NCBI RefSeq assembly: GCF_030269925.1
Contig: NC_085129.1
Location: forward strand, 10,345,501 to 10,409,500
DNA from: Bombyx mori
Lineage: Eukaryota > Arthropoda > Insecta > Lepidoptera > Bombycidae
Direction: 5' to 3'
Length of the DNA stretch: 64,000 nt
The translations under genes were made by a program, and so were the position numbers. Shown here one piece after another: positions 12,151-22,260 of this stretch. Position 1 is the first letter of the stretch. Each line of letters opens with the position of its first letter. Under the pieces are notes generated by a model. It saw nothing but the letters and a program-made list of their open reading frames with translations, had not been told where the DNA came from and did no database searches.

Positions 12151-12570
12151 ATGGGTGAACGAGCTCACAGCCCACCTGGTGTCAAGTGGTTACTGGAGCC
12201 CATAGACATCCACAACGTAAATGCGCCACCCACCTTGAGATATAAGTTCTAAGGTCTCAAGTATAGTTTACAACGGATGCCCCACCCTTCAAACCGAAAC
12301 GCATTACTGCTTTACGGCAGAAATATAGTGGTGGTATCCACCCGCGCGGACTCACAAGGGCTCCTATAACCAGTAATTACGCAAATTATAATTTTGCGGG
12401 TTTCATTTTTATTACACAATGTTATTCCTTCACCGTGGAAGTCAATCGTGAACATTTGCTGAGTACGTATTTCATTAGAAAAATTGGTACCCGCCTGAGA
12501 TTCGAACACCGGTGCATCGCTCAACACGAATGCATCGGACGTCTTATCCGTTAGGCCACGATGACTTGTG
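12151..12570 (-). mobile_element. Bm1: Bm1 SINE, near full length, antisense
   Basis: On the minus strand it begins with the tRNA-like head (gtggcctaacggataagacg), has a B-box-like GTTCGAATCTC segment, 'acttccacggtgaaggaata', then the body and the 3' 'gtgagctcgttcaccc' end. Small substitutions indicate moderate age. Confidence 0.92.
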
Positions 12571-13298
12571 TTCATATCCAAATGCGCTCATATCCATTCC
12601 TATTAAATCCGACAAGTTCCAAAACGCACTGATGTGTAAAAAATTAAAACGATTGTGTAGACGCTACTCACTTTACACACTATGAATTTATTTTAAACTG
12701 TTCTATTCGTTCTTCATCATAGATAGAGCTTGTTCATAAATGAGTGGCATTTATTTCAAATAATAATCGAAATCCGGCATTGTTGTTTTTACCTCATTCA
12801 GAAGAGCACAAAACTAACCTATAATAAGCCCCGTGAACCCCAGCGATTGTGTCTTTAATAATAGAATAAAATTATTGTTATTATAGGTCACATACTAGTT
12901 TGCTAACTGGTATTTATAAAACAATAAACGATTTTGCGTCTCAGTTTGACTCAAAGATTAAAGTTTGTTTTTTCCTTAAACTACTTAGTTTTACTTTATA
13001 TTGGGCATCGCTTTACAGATTATCCACGGATAGTCATTACTCCCCATAATCCGTACACTATGACCTTTGTAAGTTTTCAAATAATTACATTAAGAAGTAC
13101 CCTTTCGAATTTTTGTTCTAGTGTATTTTTTTTTTTCTATTGATATTATTATAATGATTTTAAAATATATTTTTCCTACGTACTAAAATCCTGTCACTTT
13201 CGCACGTACAAAACCCGACAAAGTTAACACAAGCCGCGAGACATAGAGTAGTTCAGTTCATCATTGGTGTCATATTAATACCTCACATAAAACAGCCT
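12571..13298. other. Intergenic DNA, no feature recognised
   Basis: About 730 bp of AT-rich sequence between a Bm1 and the R1-clade insertion. No exon-like or repeat-like structure was recognised. Confidence 0.5.
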
Positions 13299-13321
13299 AG
13301 TTTAAAAATTAGTCCCTATAC

Positions 13322-13991
13322 GGGGCGCCCGTGTGGGGCCAGTCCCTGGCCGTGGAGTTGGCGAAGCTGCTGCAACGGCCGCAACGCACCATCGCGGTCA
13401 GGGTCATTCGTGGTTATCGCACCATTTCCTTCGAGGCGGCGTGTGTACTGGCTAGGACGCCGCCTTGGGTTCTGGAAGCGGATACGCTCGCTGCTGACTA
13501 TCAGTGGCGGGCTGACCTTTATGCCCGGGGCGTGGCGCGTCCCAGCCCCAATGTGGGCAGAGCGCGCGGCGATGCGCCCGGTTCTTGTGAATTGGGTGAA
13601 TCGTGACAGAGGACGCCTTAGTTTCCGGCTCACGCAAGTGCTCACTGGGCATGGTTGCTTCGGTGATTTCCTGCACCGGATCGGAGCCGAGCCGACGGCA
13701 GAGTGCCACCTTTGTGGTTGCGACTTGGACACGGCGGAGCACACGCTCGTCGCCTGCCCCACATGGGAGGGGTGGCGCCGTGCCCTCGTTGCAAAAATAG
13801 GAAACGACTTGTCGTTGCCGAGTGTTGTGGCATCGATGCTCGGTAACGACGAGTCGTGGAAGGCGATGCTCGACTTCTGCGAGTGCACCATCTCACAGAA
13901 GGAGACGGCGGGGCGCGTTAGAGACGCACAGACCCGCCGCCATCGAGCGGGGGCCAGGAAGGCGGATCTCGCCCAAGCCCTGGCCTTCTAA
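13322..13991 (+). pseudogene. R1-clade ORF2 C-terminal fragment, frameshifted
   Basis: The frame starting at 13322 reads GAPVWGQSLAVELAKL, then the IRGYRTISFEAACVLART block; this is the post-RT region of R1-clade ORF2. Between about 13530 and 13590 the homology moves to the next frame, which continues FRLTQVLTGHGCFGDF, then the zinc-binding C-terminal motif CHLCGCDLDTAEHTLVACP (C-x2-C-x7-H-x4-C) and a stop at 13989-13991. The endonuclease and RT domains are absent by 5' truncation. The frameshift shows it is dead. Confidence 0.85.
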
Positions 13992-14459
13992 GTATTTCGG
14001 GTCCCCCTCACATGTCGGTCTGGGGACCAACGAGGGGGGCCTAAGAAGACCACGTGCAAGCTGCTCTGCACGCGTTTTACACAAGAGCATCCGGGTGATG
14101 GAAGGCCGGCTATCCTCGACTCACGCTGGTTCTGACCCAGTGGGGTATTCCGTAGGATAAGTTACTCTAACCGGCGCCATCTAGGCGGGCTTCGGATAGC
14201 CTGCCGACCGAGAGGGCTGGTCGTGGCGCCGACGACCGCCAGTCTGGCGACCCGAGGGGGAGGGTGATGGGAGAAATGTGCTCCGCACTAAACAGCCCGG
14301 GACACCAGTGCGCCAGGATACCAAAACTGCTTGTGCTGTGCGGTCTTGTCGAATCCTTTCGCGAGTGTGTTTGATCCAGAAGTGTTGTGTCGGTGTGGTG
14401 ACGCTCCGAGCAAACGAAATTCGGGACCCGGGAACAGGTAAGTTGTTCGACACCATATT

Positions 14460-16086
14460 TCTTAACGTCTGTTAATGCGGGTGGGTGTCGTTCATACCTG
14501 TGTAAGCTGCGTACTCACTTTATTCTAATGAATAAAACTGAGTTACGTTAGCGCCACCGAGTCTGGCCATCCGTGTCCGCTCCCAGTCCTCCCCTACCCT
14601 TAGGGGTTAGGCGGGGCTGCTACTAAACCCGGTTAACTGACTCCTTGTAGCCGTGGCCCAGTTTATCGTGACCCCCGTAAGTAAATAGTAGTTAAGTTTT
14701 TATTCATTCTCATTTTGTATATATATTGTTAGATTCATAGATTCATAGTTAATTGGTAAATTTCCCTAGTTTAAGATAAAATTAGTTCAATAATTACTAT
14801 AGTTCCGTAAGCCAATCAGAGGCGTTGTTCTTTTACACAGATTTTTCTTCACCCAACTACCCACATTTAGACTTGTTTTTTCATATTGATACAAATTCTA
14901 TTAAATTTAATTTACTACATAGCATCAAGGAAATTTACCAACCCCACCCAACGGTAAGTGGGCCGTTCGTTGAATGCCGTTGCTTTCCTAAATTCATATT
15001 TTATTAACCATGTACAAACTGTTGTTTTATTATACAATTAACCAACGTTTGTACCTCCTTCGCTACACTTCTATTATATATCATTTGATTAGTTTATTTA
15101 ATTTATACATTAACTTCTTTAGTAGATAGCATTAGTTATTAAGTTAGTTTGACAGATCCTGCGGGCGCGACAGTGGTACAGCTTATCTGCGACCAGGTTA
15201 GTAAACTGTGGTGTTGCTCGGCGGAGGTTTTCGTGGACCGTGTGTTCGGTAGTGGCTCTGCCTGCCAGTCGACTCTGGGGTTCATAGTGCGACGAAATTG
15301 TTTCGTCAACCTTGAGATCCTGGGTCCTCTGACTGGCCGAGCTGTGCTGGCGCGTGGTCTTCGGCCGCCGGCCGTCGAATGATACATTAGTTAAGATAGT
15401 TCATAGTTGAAATTAAGTACAGTTAATTACTAATTAGTTAAATTAAATTGTTTTCATTATTCATTATTACTATTCATCTTTTTATTTTCTTTATCTTAGT
15501 TATATAGTCCAGTATTAATTTGATTCAACTCAATTTGATCGATATCATAGTAGTTAGATCTTAGTGTATAATAGTTCAGTAAATTAAATAGTCAACAACA
15601 TTAGTTGAGCCGCTGTCGCGTTGCGCGGAGTGTGACTCCCTTAGTTCTTTAGTTTCTAGTTTATTAAATTAATTTAGTATTCACTTATTATAAAATAAAT
15701 TATTCAATAATAACATTAGTTACAGCTCCACCTAGTATTCGATTCACAAATTACCAACAATTCAGTTTATTAATTAACAAAGTATAGAGTTCATTGACAG
15801 GTTTACAATAAATTCAATAGATAGCGGTAGCATCGACCGGCCACTTGCTTAACTGTTGTTTAATAGTTTGATAAAAAAAAAAAAAGTAGTTTCAGTTACA
15901 TTGTTATATTTCAAGTTGCTTTCCTTTATCGGTTTTAGTTTCTTTTTACTTCTCTGAATCCGTATTACTTCGGAAGACCGATGAACTCGGTAAGATAGGA
16001 GTCGGTAAAAACATGTCTGGGGGGACATCACCCCCCATGCTGACTGCACGCCCGGCCCGTCCAAAGGACGTTCTGTGGTCTCACGC
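14460..16086 (+). other. Probable 5' UTR of the nested LINE
   Basis: No coding potential. It alternates GC-rich blocks (about 14560-14680 and 15140-15385) with AT-rich blocks full of TTAGTT repeats. It precedes ORF1 without a break. LINE 5' UTRs usually carry an internal promoter, but I cannot point to specific promoter elements. Confidence 0.5.
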
Positions 16087-17808
16087 ATGTTTGCCCACCG
16101 CCCTTCGACCCCTAACCCCGGTCTTATGGACTCTGACCTGGCCAATCGGCCTGGACCTTCCAGAGAGGCCCAGGGGTCCCCGAAGACCGGTCCGGGGGAA
16201 AGTACCTTTCCTACTCCGGCCGCTCGTTCGGGGGCCACTCAGTCTCGAAAGAAGGCCAGGTCCGAGTCGGATCAGGGCTCATCCGGAGGTGACAAACGCG
16301 CCAGGATAGGACCGTCGTCTAGGTCTAGGGAGGATGACAACAGCGAGGAGTCCTCCTCTACTTCTCCTTCCTATACCACGACTCCCTCCTCTTCTTGTTC
16401 CTCCTCTCGCAGTGGTAGTCCTGAACCCACTCCCACTTCTAAACCCACTCCTATGCCAATGGCTCTTGTCAGTACGGCGGAAGTACGACGGTGCAAGAGA
16501 ACCCCTCCTCGTTCCCCTTCTCCTCCTATATCTCCCATCCCTTCTGTTCGGCCTCGAGGTGCCCCTGCCCTAAGCAGCACGGCAGGCAACCTCGAATCCA
16601 CGAGGTATATGGACTTAGAGGCCACGCAGTTGCGTACGCATACGCAGACTCCTTCAATCCCAGCTGCTCCAGCTACCGTCCCAAGAACTTCGTACGCGGC
16701 GAAAGCCGCAGTTCGTCCTCCAATCCGTTCCATTCCTCCAAGAGCCACAGTCCCAACTACATCAGCCACTCCTACCCCGGGCACTAGGGGCCGCGCCGCA
16801 GAGCTCAAACGCCACCCACCTATATTGGTGGAGGTGCTCCCTAATTGGCCTAGCCACATGGCCGCCATTGGGGAGCGACTAGGCCGAGCTCCTTCGGTGA
16901 GGCCCCATGGGTCCGGTTTTCGATTCCTGCCTACGTCCGTGGAGGAATACAGGGCGGTCCAGTCGTACCTGTCGGGGGCCTCCGCCGCGGACAGTACCAT
17001 TAAGTGGTACTGTTACGCAATGTCGGAGGACATCCCCACTAAGGTAGCGATTCGGGGCCTCCCTGCCGACACGGACTCTGCAGCAGTCATCAACGCCCTC
17101 AAAGAACTGGGATTCCCGGCGCGCTATGCCCGGTGTATAGAGGCCAAGAGGGGTAGGCCGAGCTGCATTTTTCATGTAGCTCTAGACCACCTCTCGAAGG
17201 TCGACCTCGCCCGCTTGTATGCAGTCAGTGAACTGCTATACTTGCCGGGGGTGACGGTTGAAGGTTGGCGTCCCGGCAAGGGTCCTGCGCAGTGTCACCG
17301 CTGCCAGGCCTTTGGTCACGCCTCCTACAATTGTCATCGAGCGGTCCTCTGCGTGCGATGTGCAGGTGAGCACGTTGTGGCGGACTGCCCGAGGCCGAGG
17401 GAGGGCCCCTTCACCTGTGCAAACTGTGGTAAGGATCATGCCGCCGTCGACAGACGGTGTGTAACCTACCGCAGGAGGCTGAGGATGATGGGGGTAACCG
17501 CTCCCCCTCCATTACCACCGGTGCCGCGGCCAAGGGCGAACCCAGTTCCTATTCCCACCGCTGCCCCTTTACCGATCCCCCAAGGGAAGGGTAAGGGGAA
17601 GGGAAAATCTTCCCTTCCTCCTTCCCAACCCACACTCCTTCCTACGAATGTGGAGGCCCACGCCGCAGCGGCAACGCTGATGGCGGAGGCTAACCCACCA
17701 CGTCCTTCCACATCTTCCGCTCCCGTCCCAAGAGCTCCAGCTGTTGCGTCCTCAAAACAAGTACGCTCTACCGGAGGGAAAGCCGCAAGAAACGCAAAAA
17801 AAAAATAA
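16087..17808 (+). CDS. LINE ORF1: gag-like protein with three CCHC zinc knuckles
   Basis: About 573 codons from the first in-frame ATG at 16087. The N-terminal ~200 residues are Ser/Pro/Thr-rich and low complexity. Next comes a domain like those preceding zinc knuckles in Jockey ORF1 (PRE_C2HC type; IPTKVAIRGLPADTDSAAVI). Then follow three knuckles: CHRCQAFGHASYNCH (near residue 403), CVRCAGEHVVADC (near 422) and CANCGKDHAAVDRRC (near 444). The protein would bind element RNA and assemble the RNP. The frame stops in a run of 10 A (17796-17805), and coding-like sequence continues in the +1 frame to 18178, so the native protein is probably longer. Confidence 0.85.
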   Translation: MFAHRPSTPNPGLMDSDLANRPGPSREAQGSPKTGPGESTFPTPAARSGATQSRKKARSESDQGSSGGDKRARIGPSSRSREDDNSEESSSTSPSYTTTPSSSCSSSRSGSPEPTPTSKPTPMPMALVSTAEVRRCKRTPPRSPSPPISPIPSVRPRGAPALSSTAGNLESTRYMDLEATQLRTHTQTPSIPAAPATVPRTSYAAKAAVRPPIRSIPPRATVPTTSATPTPGTRGRAAELKRHPPILVEVLPNWPSHMAAIGERLGRAPSVRPHGSGFRFLPTSVEEYRAVQSYLSGASAADSTIKWYCYAMSEDIPTKVAIRGLPADTDSAAVINALKELGFPARYARCIEAKRGRPSCIFHVALDHLSKVDLARLYAVSELLYLPGVTVEGWRPGKGPAQCHRCQAFGHASYNCHRAVLCVRCAGEHVVADCPRPREGPFTCANCGKDHAAVDRRCVTYRRRLRMMGVTAPPPLPPVPRPRANPVPIPTAAPLPIPQGKGKGKGKSSLPPSQPTLLPTNVEAHAAAATLMAEANPPRPSTSSAPVPRAPAVASSKQVRSTGGKAARNAKKK

Positions 17809-18178
17809 AAACAAAAAAATAAAAAAAAGGCAGAAGAAACTTGCGGCAAAGGCCCAAGAACAAGCATTGCAAAATCAGGCCACAGGCAGTATTTCAACTG
17901 CCCAACCCAAGCCACAAAAAGAGGCGCCTCAACAAATGGAGGTGGAGTATGTGGAGCCGGAAGAGGCAGTAGCCTCCACCTCCTCTACATCCAGGCCAAT
18001 AAAAATAACGTCGATCGAGAAGCCCCAAGACCCAACAACCTCGGGCCCAAATTTGCAAGCCCTCCCACCCCGCCCGCAGCGTGAGCGGCGCAGCGGTCGG
18101 CAGGCCTCCCAGCCTGCCGGCTTTGCTGCTCAGGAGCCAGCCCTTTCGGGGCGCTCCTGTCGGGGTTCTACCAGATGA
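17809..18178 (+). pseudogene. ORF1 C-terminal extension in shifted frame
   Basis: The frame +1 relative to ORF1 is open across the A-rich tract and on to TGA at 18176-18178. It is Lys/Gln-rich (KKRQKKLAAKAQEQALQNQ), then acidic (MEVEYVEPEEAVAS), then Arg-rich. It ends 12 nt before the first ORF2 ATG. The most economical reading is that length change in the 10-A run broke one continuous ORF1; programmed slippage is a less likely alternative. Confidence 0.6.
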
Positions 18179-18190
18179 TTGCGCAGCTCA

Positions 18191-20917
18191 ATGGCTAGCC
18201 AGGAGTTGCGCATCATCTACTGGAACCCCGACCGGATTAAATCCCGTAAGAACGACCTCTTGATTCTCACCCGGGAGTACAACCCTGAGGTTGTGCTCCT
18301 GGGCGAGACCAAGCTACGTCCTCAGGATGCGTTCAGGATTCCCAACTACTTCATGTACCGACGTGACGAGCTTACCCCTGCCGGGCGGCCGTTCAGGGGC
18401 ACTGCGGCCCTCGTCAGGCGGGACGTGGTGCATGATCAGTTGGATTTGCTGTCCTTCACATCGACAAGGTCAGTCGGTGTGAGGGTACACACCTCGGGGG
18501 GAGATATGCGGATTTATGCCGCGTATAGACCCCCGGGGCCTGAGTTCCACCCTGAGGATATAAGACGGGCCCTGAATTACGACAGCCGCCCAGCTCTGCT
18601 GGTCGGGGACCTCAACGCGAAACACGTCGCGTGGGGCTCCCGACTTAACACAGCAGTGGGCAGGCGGCTGTTAGAAGATGCCGATAGGGGCGACTACTCC
18701 GTGGTCGGCCCCGACGAACCCACGCACGTCCCGTCCGCCGCGCGATATCAGCCCGATGTACTGGACGTGTGTGTTCATAAGGGGCTACGGTGCCCCGTAA
18801 CGATCGAGGCACTGTACGACCTGGGTACCCCCCATCTCCCTATCCTGGTGACACTGGGTATGGGGCTCACCCGGGTTGCGACCTCGCCCCTACGACCGAA
18901 GGTCGACTGGGAGCTCTTTAAGAGACGACTGGTCGACCTTCCCGTAATTCAGGACCCCAACACCCCTGATGGGGTCGACGACGCGGCGGTCCGCCTTGTC
19001 GACTCCATCAGGGGAGCGATCGACCAGGCGACGACTCTTGTGCCCAGCGGCGGGCCCAGAGGTATACTCCCGGCCCATCTGAAAGCGATCATTCGCCGGA
19101 AGAGGGGTCTGAGGAGGCTCTGGGCGACAACTCGTTGTCCCAGGATCAAGCGCGAGCTTAATGAGTTGGAAGCGGAGTTGGCGGCGAAGATTAGCTCCTT
19201 CCGGGGCTATGCGTGGGAGGAAAGGATTGAGGAGGCCCGTGAGGACCCCTTTTCCGTGTCCCTCCACCGACTTTGCCGCCAGCTCTCAAATCGGCCTGCC
19301 CCCACTTGTCCACTTGTGGACGAGAGGGGCAACCGATGCTTCTCGGCTCAGGCCCGCGCCGATGTCCTGGCCGCAATGCTGGAGCGGCAGTTCGCTCCAA
19401 ATGACTCTGTATCCTCAGAGGCCGCATTCCACCAATCGGTGGAAGAGAGCGTAGCGAACCTACTCTCCTCCCCGGTGCCACCGTTGGGAGATGATGATTT
19501 CATCACTCCCAGCGAATTGCGCCTCTCCATCAAGCGGATGAAGAGGCGCAAGGCGCCGGGTGAGGACGGTATTCCCTCCCTCGCATTCTTCCACTTCCCT
19601 GAAACGGTCGTGTCATACATGACACGGCTGTTCAATTCCATTCTGTCCACAGGACACTTCCCGGGAATTTGGAAATTGGGCAAGGTCATTGCCTTGCCCA
19701 AGCCCGGCAAGGATAGGAGAAATCCCTCCAGTTACCGTCCGATCACCTTGCTGTCGCATGTGGGCAAGTTGTTCGAGCGGCTGCTGCTGAGAAGGGTGTC
19801 GCCGCACATCCTTCTCAGACCCGAGCAATTCGGGTTTCGCAGCGGTCACTCGACAACGCTGCAATTGGTCCGAGTTATGCATCACTTGGCGGATCGGTCC
19901 AACGCGCGCCAGGACACGGCCGCAGTCTTTCTCGATATCGAGAAGGCCTTCGACCGTGTCTGGCATGCGGGACTGGTTCACAAGTTGTTGCGGAACACGG
20001 ACCTCCAGCACGCCTACGTGCGACTACTGGGGTCGTACCTGGAGGGAAGATCCTTCCTTGTCGCGGTCGAGGGCGCCAAGTCGTCGGTGCGCCCAGTCAC
20101 GGCCGGAGTTCCTCAGGGGAGTGTCCTGGCACCACTCCTCTACGCTCTCTATACCAACGACATTCCCACGCTTGAGGGCAACCTCCAAGCGTGGGAAGCC
20201 GACGTGAAGTTGGCGCTGTTTGCCGACGACAGCGCCTACTTCGCGTCATCCAACTTCCCCTCTGCAGCCATTTCGAGGATGCAGAGGCTATTGGACTTAC
20301 TGCCCCAGTGGCTGGACCGATGGAGGGTCGCGGTCAACGTGGGGAAGACTGCGGCTATACTCTTCGGTCCGGTCCGCACAACAGTCGTCCCGGGACAGCT
20401 CAGTCTCCGTGGCGCTAATGTCGAGTTTAGATCCAGCGTCCGGTACTTGGGGGTCGATATCGACCGGAGTTTGAGGATGACCGCCCACGCCAAATCGGCG
20501 TTGGCGGCCGCTCGCTATGCGAGATTCCTCCTCCGGCCGGTGTTAGCCTCCGGGTTGCCGGTCAGGACTAAGCTCGGCATTTATAAGACGTATGTCCGTT
20601 CCCGTATCACGTACGCAGCTGCGGCCTGGTATCACCTCATCCCGCAGGTCATGCGGGTGAAGTTACAGGCCCAGCAGAATCTGGCTCTTCGCACGATAGT
20701 CGGAGCAGGGCGTTACGTCAGTAATGCCGTAATCGCCCGGGATCTGGATGTGGAGTCGCTCGAGGAGTTCATCCGGAGGCTAGCTCGTAATCTTTACGAG
20801 CGGGCTGACGGTGGACCCCACGAGCATCTCCACAATTTAGCTCCCTTGCACGCCAGACCACCTGATGGTCGGGCGCTACCAAGGGAGCTACTAGAACCCC
20901 CTTCTATGGTAAGATAG
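18191..20917 (+). CDS. LINE ORF2: endonuclease / reverse transcriptase (Jockey clade)
   Basis: 908 residues from the ATG at 18191; an open frame without ATG extends 12 nt upstream. The endonuclease has LGETKL and GDLNAKHVAWGS, but the usual SDH motif reads TPH (LGTPHLPIL), so the catalytic Asp is missing or replaced. The RT has RPITLLSHVGKLFERLL, FLDIEKAFDRVWHAGL, AGVPQGSVLAPLLYAL and the active-site FADDS near residue 677, all intact. The C-terminal region has YLGVDIDRSLRM and a KTYVRSRITYAAAAW stretch, as in Jockey relatives. The frame is uninterrupted, which suggests recent insertion. Confidence 0.92.
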   Translation: MASQELRIIYWNPDRIKSRKNDLLILTREYNPEVVLLGETKLRPQDAFRIPNYFMYRRDELTPAGRPFRGTAALVRRDVVHDQLDLLSFTSTRSVGVRVHTSGGDMRIYAAYRPPGPEFHPEDIRRALNYDSRPALLVGDLNAKHVAWGSRLNTAVGRRLLEDADRGDYSVVGPDEPTHVPSAARYQPDVLDVCVHKGLRCPVTIEALYDLGTPHLPILVTLGMGLTRVATSPLRPKVDWELFKRRLVDLPVIQDPNTPDGVDDAAVRLVDSIRGAIDQATTLVPSGGPRGILPAHLKAIIRRKRGLRRLWATTRCPRIKRELNELEAELAAKISSFRGYAWEERIEEAREDPFSVSLHRLCRQLSNRPAPTCPLVDERGNRCFSAQARADVLAAMLERQFAPNDSVSSEAAFHQSVEESVANLLSSPVPPLGDDDFITPSELRLSIKRMKRRKAPGEDGIPSLAFFHFPETVVSYMTRLFNSILSTGHFPGIWKLGKVIALPKPGKDRRNPSSYRPITLLSHVGKLFERLLLRRVSPHILLRPEQFGFRSGHSTTLQLVRVMHHLADRSNARQDTAAVFLDIEKAFDRVWHAGLVHKLLRNTDLQHAYVRLLGSYLEGRSFLVAVEGAKSSVRPVTAGVPQGSVLAPLLYALYTNDIPTLEGNLQAWEADVKLALFADDSAYFASSNFPSAAISRMQRLLDLLPQWLDRWRVAVNVGKTAAILFGPVRTTVVPGQLSLRGANVEFRSSVRYLGVDIDRSLRMTAHAKSALAAARYARFLLRPVLASGLPVRTKLGIYKTYVRSRITYAAAAWYHLIPQVMRVKLQAQQNLALRTIVGAGRYVSNAVIARDLDVESLEEFIRRLARNLYERADGGPHEHLHNLAPLHARPPDGRALPRELLEPPSMVR

Positions 20918-21308
20918 TCGGCTTAACCGGAGTGATATGGGAGTGCTCATAATGAGTGCCCCCATGGGACTGAGCTGTCCACACTCGTCAGTTCCCCCCA
21001 CATTGTTGGGGTGCCCCCTTATGGGGACCCATTTCCCACCCCCGTTGGGTGGACCACTCCCCCTTATGGGGAGTGACTATACGTCGGTCCCTCCCCGCGA
21101 CGGCCTTCCCCTTTTGGGGAGTTCTTAGCGGGTGAGCGCCAAACTAGTGCCGCGGCCCCCCCTCTGAATTGTAGAGGTGGGGCCGCGGCATGGGGCCGGT
21201 GGCGGGCCCCTCGTCTGCTGTCTGTTGCCCTGGTTTCTTGTATATAGATGTATATAGTAGTATAGTTAGTTGTAGTTAGTTTAGTTAGAATTAGTTACAT
21301 TGTAAGGG
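20918..21308 (+). other. Structured 3' UTR of the nested LINE
   Basis: Contains a series of short GC-rich stem-loops with TTAT or TTTT loops: CCCC-TTAT-GGGG (21015-21026), ACTCCCC...GGGGAGT (21056-21074), TCCCC-TTTT-GGGGA (21107-21120), and CCACCC...GGGTGG (21036-21052). A long hairpin follows, pairing GCCGCGGCCCC (21149-21159) with GGGGCCGCGGC (21179-21189). An AT-rich TAGTTAG stretch leads to the poly(A). Confidence 0.7.
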
Positions 21309-21847
<539 letters not shown>

Positions 21848-22188
21848 AGTTTAAAAATTAGTAATAATTCAAGTTAATTTCTTGTATCTCAGGACCGTTG
21901 CTTATAACCGTTTTCTGTAAATGTGTCTCTCTCTAAACCATAATTTTACTTTCAAAACATCTATCAAAAAATTCTTACACTTAAATAATATCTACATTAT
22001 TTTTTGGTAGTATTTTTAATATTATTAACAACACTAGAAATAATATTAATGTAAATAGTTTCTGAGTGTGGTGTACTCTGTACATAATCCAGTAAAGGCA
22101 CAGTGGAGCCGTCGTGATACGATTGTGCAACGTAGCCGGGCAGACTACTAAGTGCTACAAATCCTCTGACCAATGTCCCGCACCCCGC

Positions 22189-22193
22189 TCAGT
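22189..22193 (+). promoter_or_regulatory. Possible initiator of the prominin-like gene
   Basis: A TCAGT motif (arthropod Inr consensus) lies 68-72 nt upstream of the start codon in a GC-rich stretch. There is no TATA box at the expected spacing and no clear DPE. It is inferred from motif and position only. The whole stretch 21863-22260 has no other recognisable feature, so the gene's proximal 5' flank is under 400 bp before the LINE stack begins. Confidence 0.25.
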
Positions 22194-22260
22194 CGGAAAC
22201 AGCTACCAACGACTTAATACACTCGTGCCGTGAAAATATAAACACAAAGCTAATTCCGTT

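Noticed and set aside
13410..13991. 193-codon frame as a host gene
   Set aside because: The CHLCGCDLDTAEHTLVACP motif and flanking blocks identify it as R1-clade LINE ORF2; the homology begins in another frame.
15061..15800. TTAGTT-rich tracts as telomeric repeats
   Set aside because: Insect telomeres are TTAGG tandem arrays; these are irregular TTAGTT/TAGTTA motifs inside a LINE 5' UTR.
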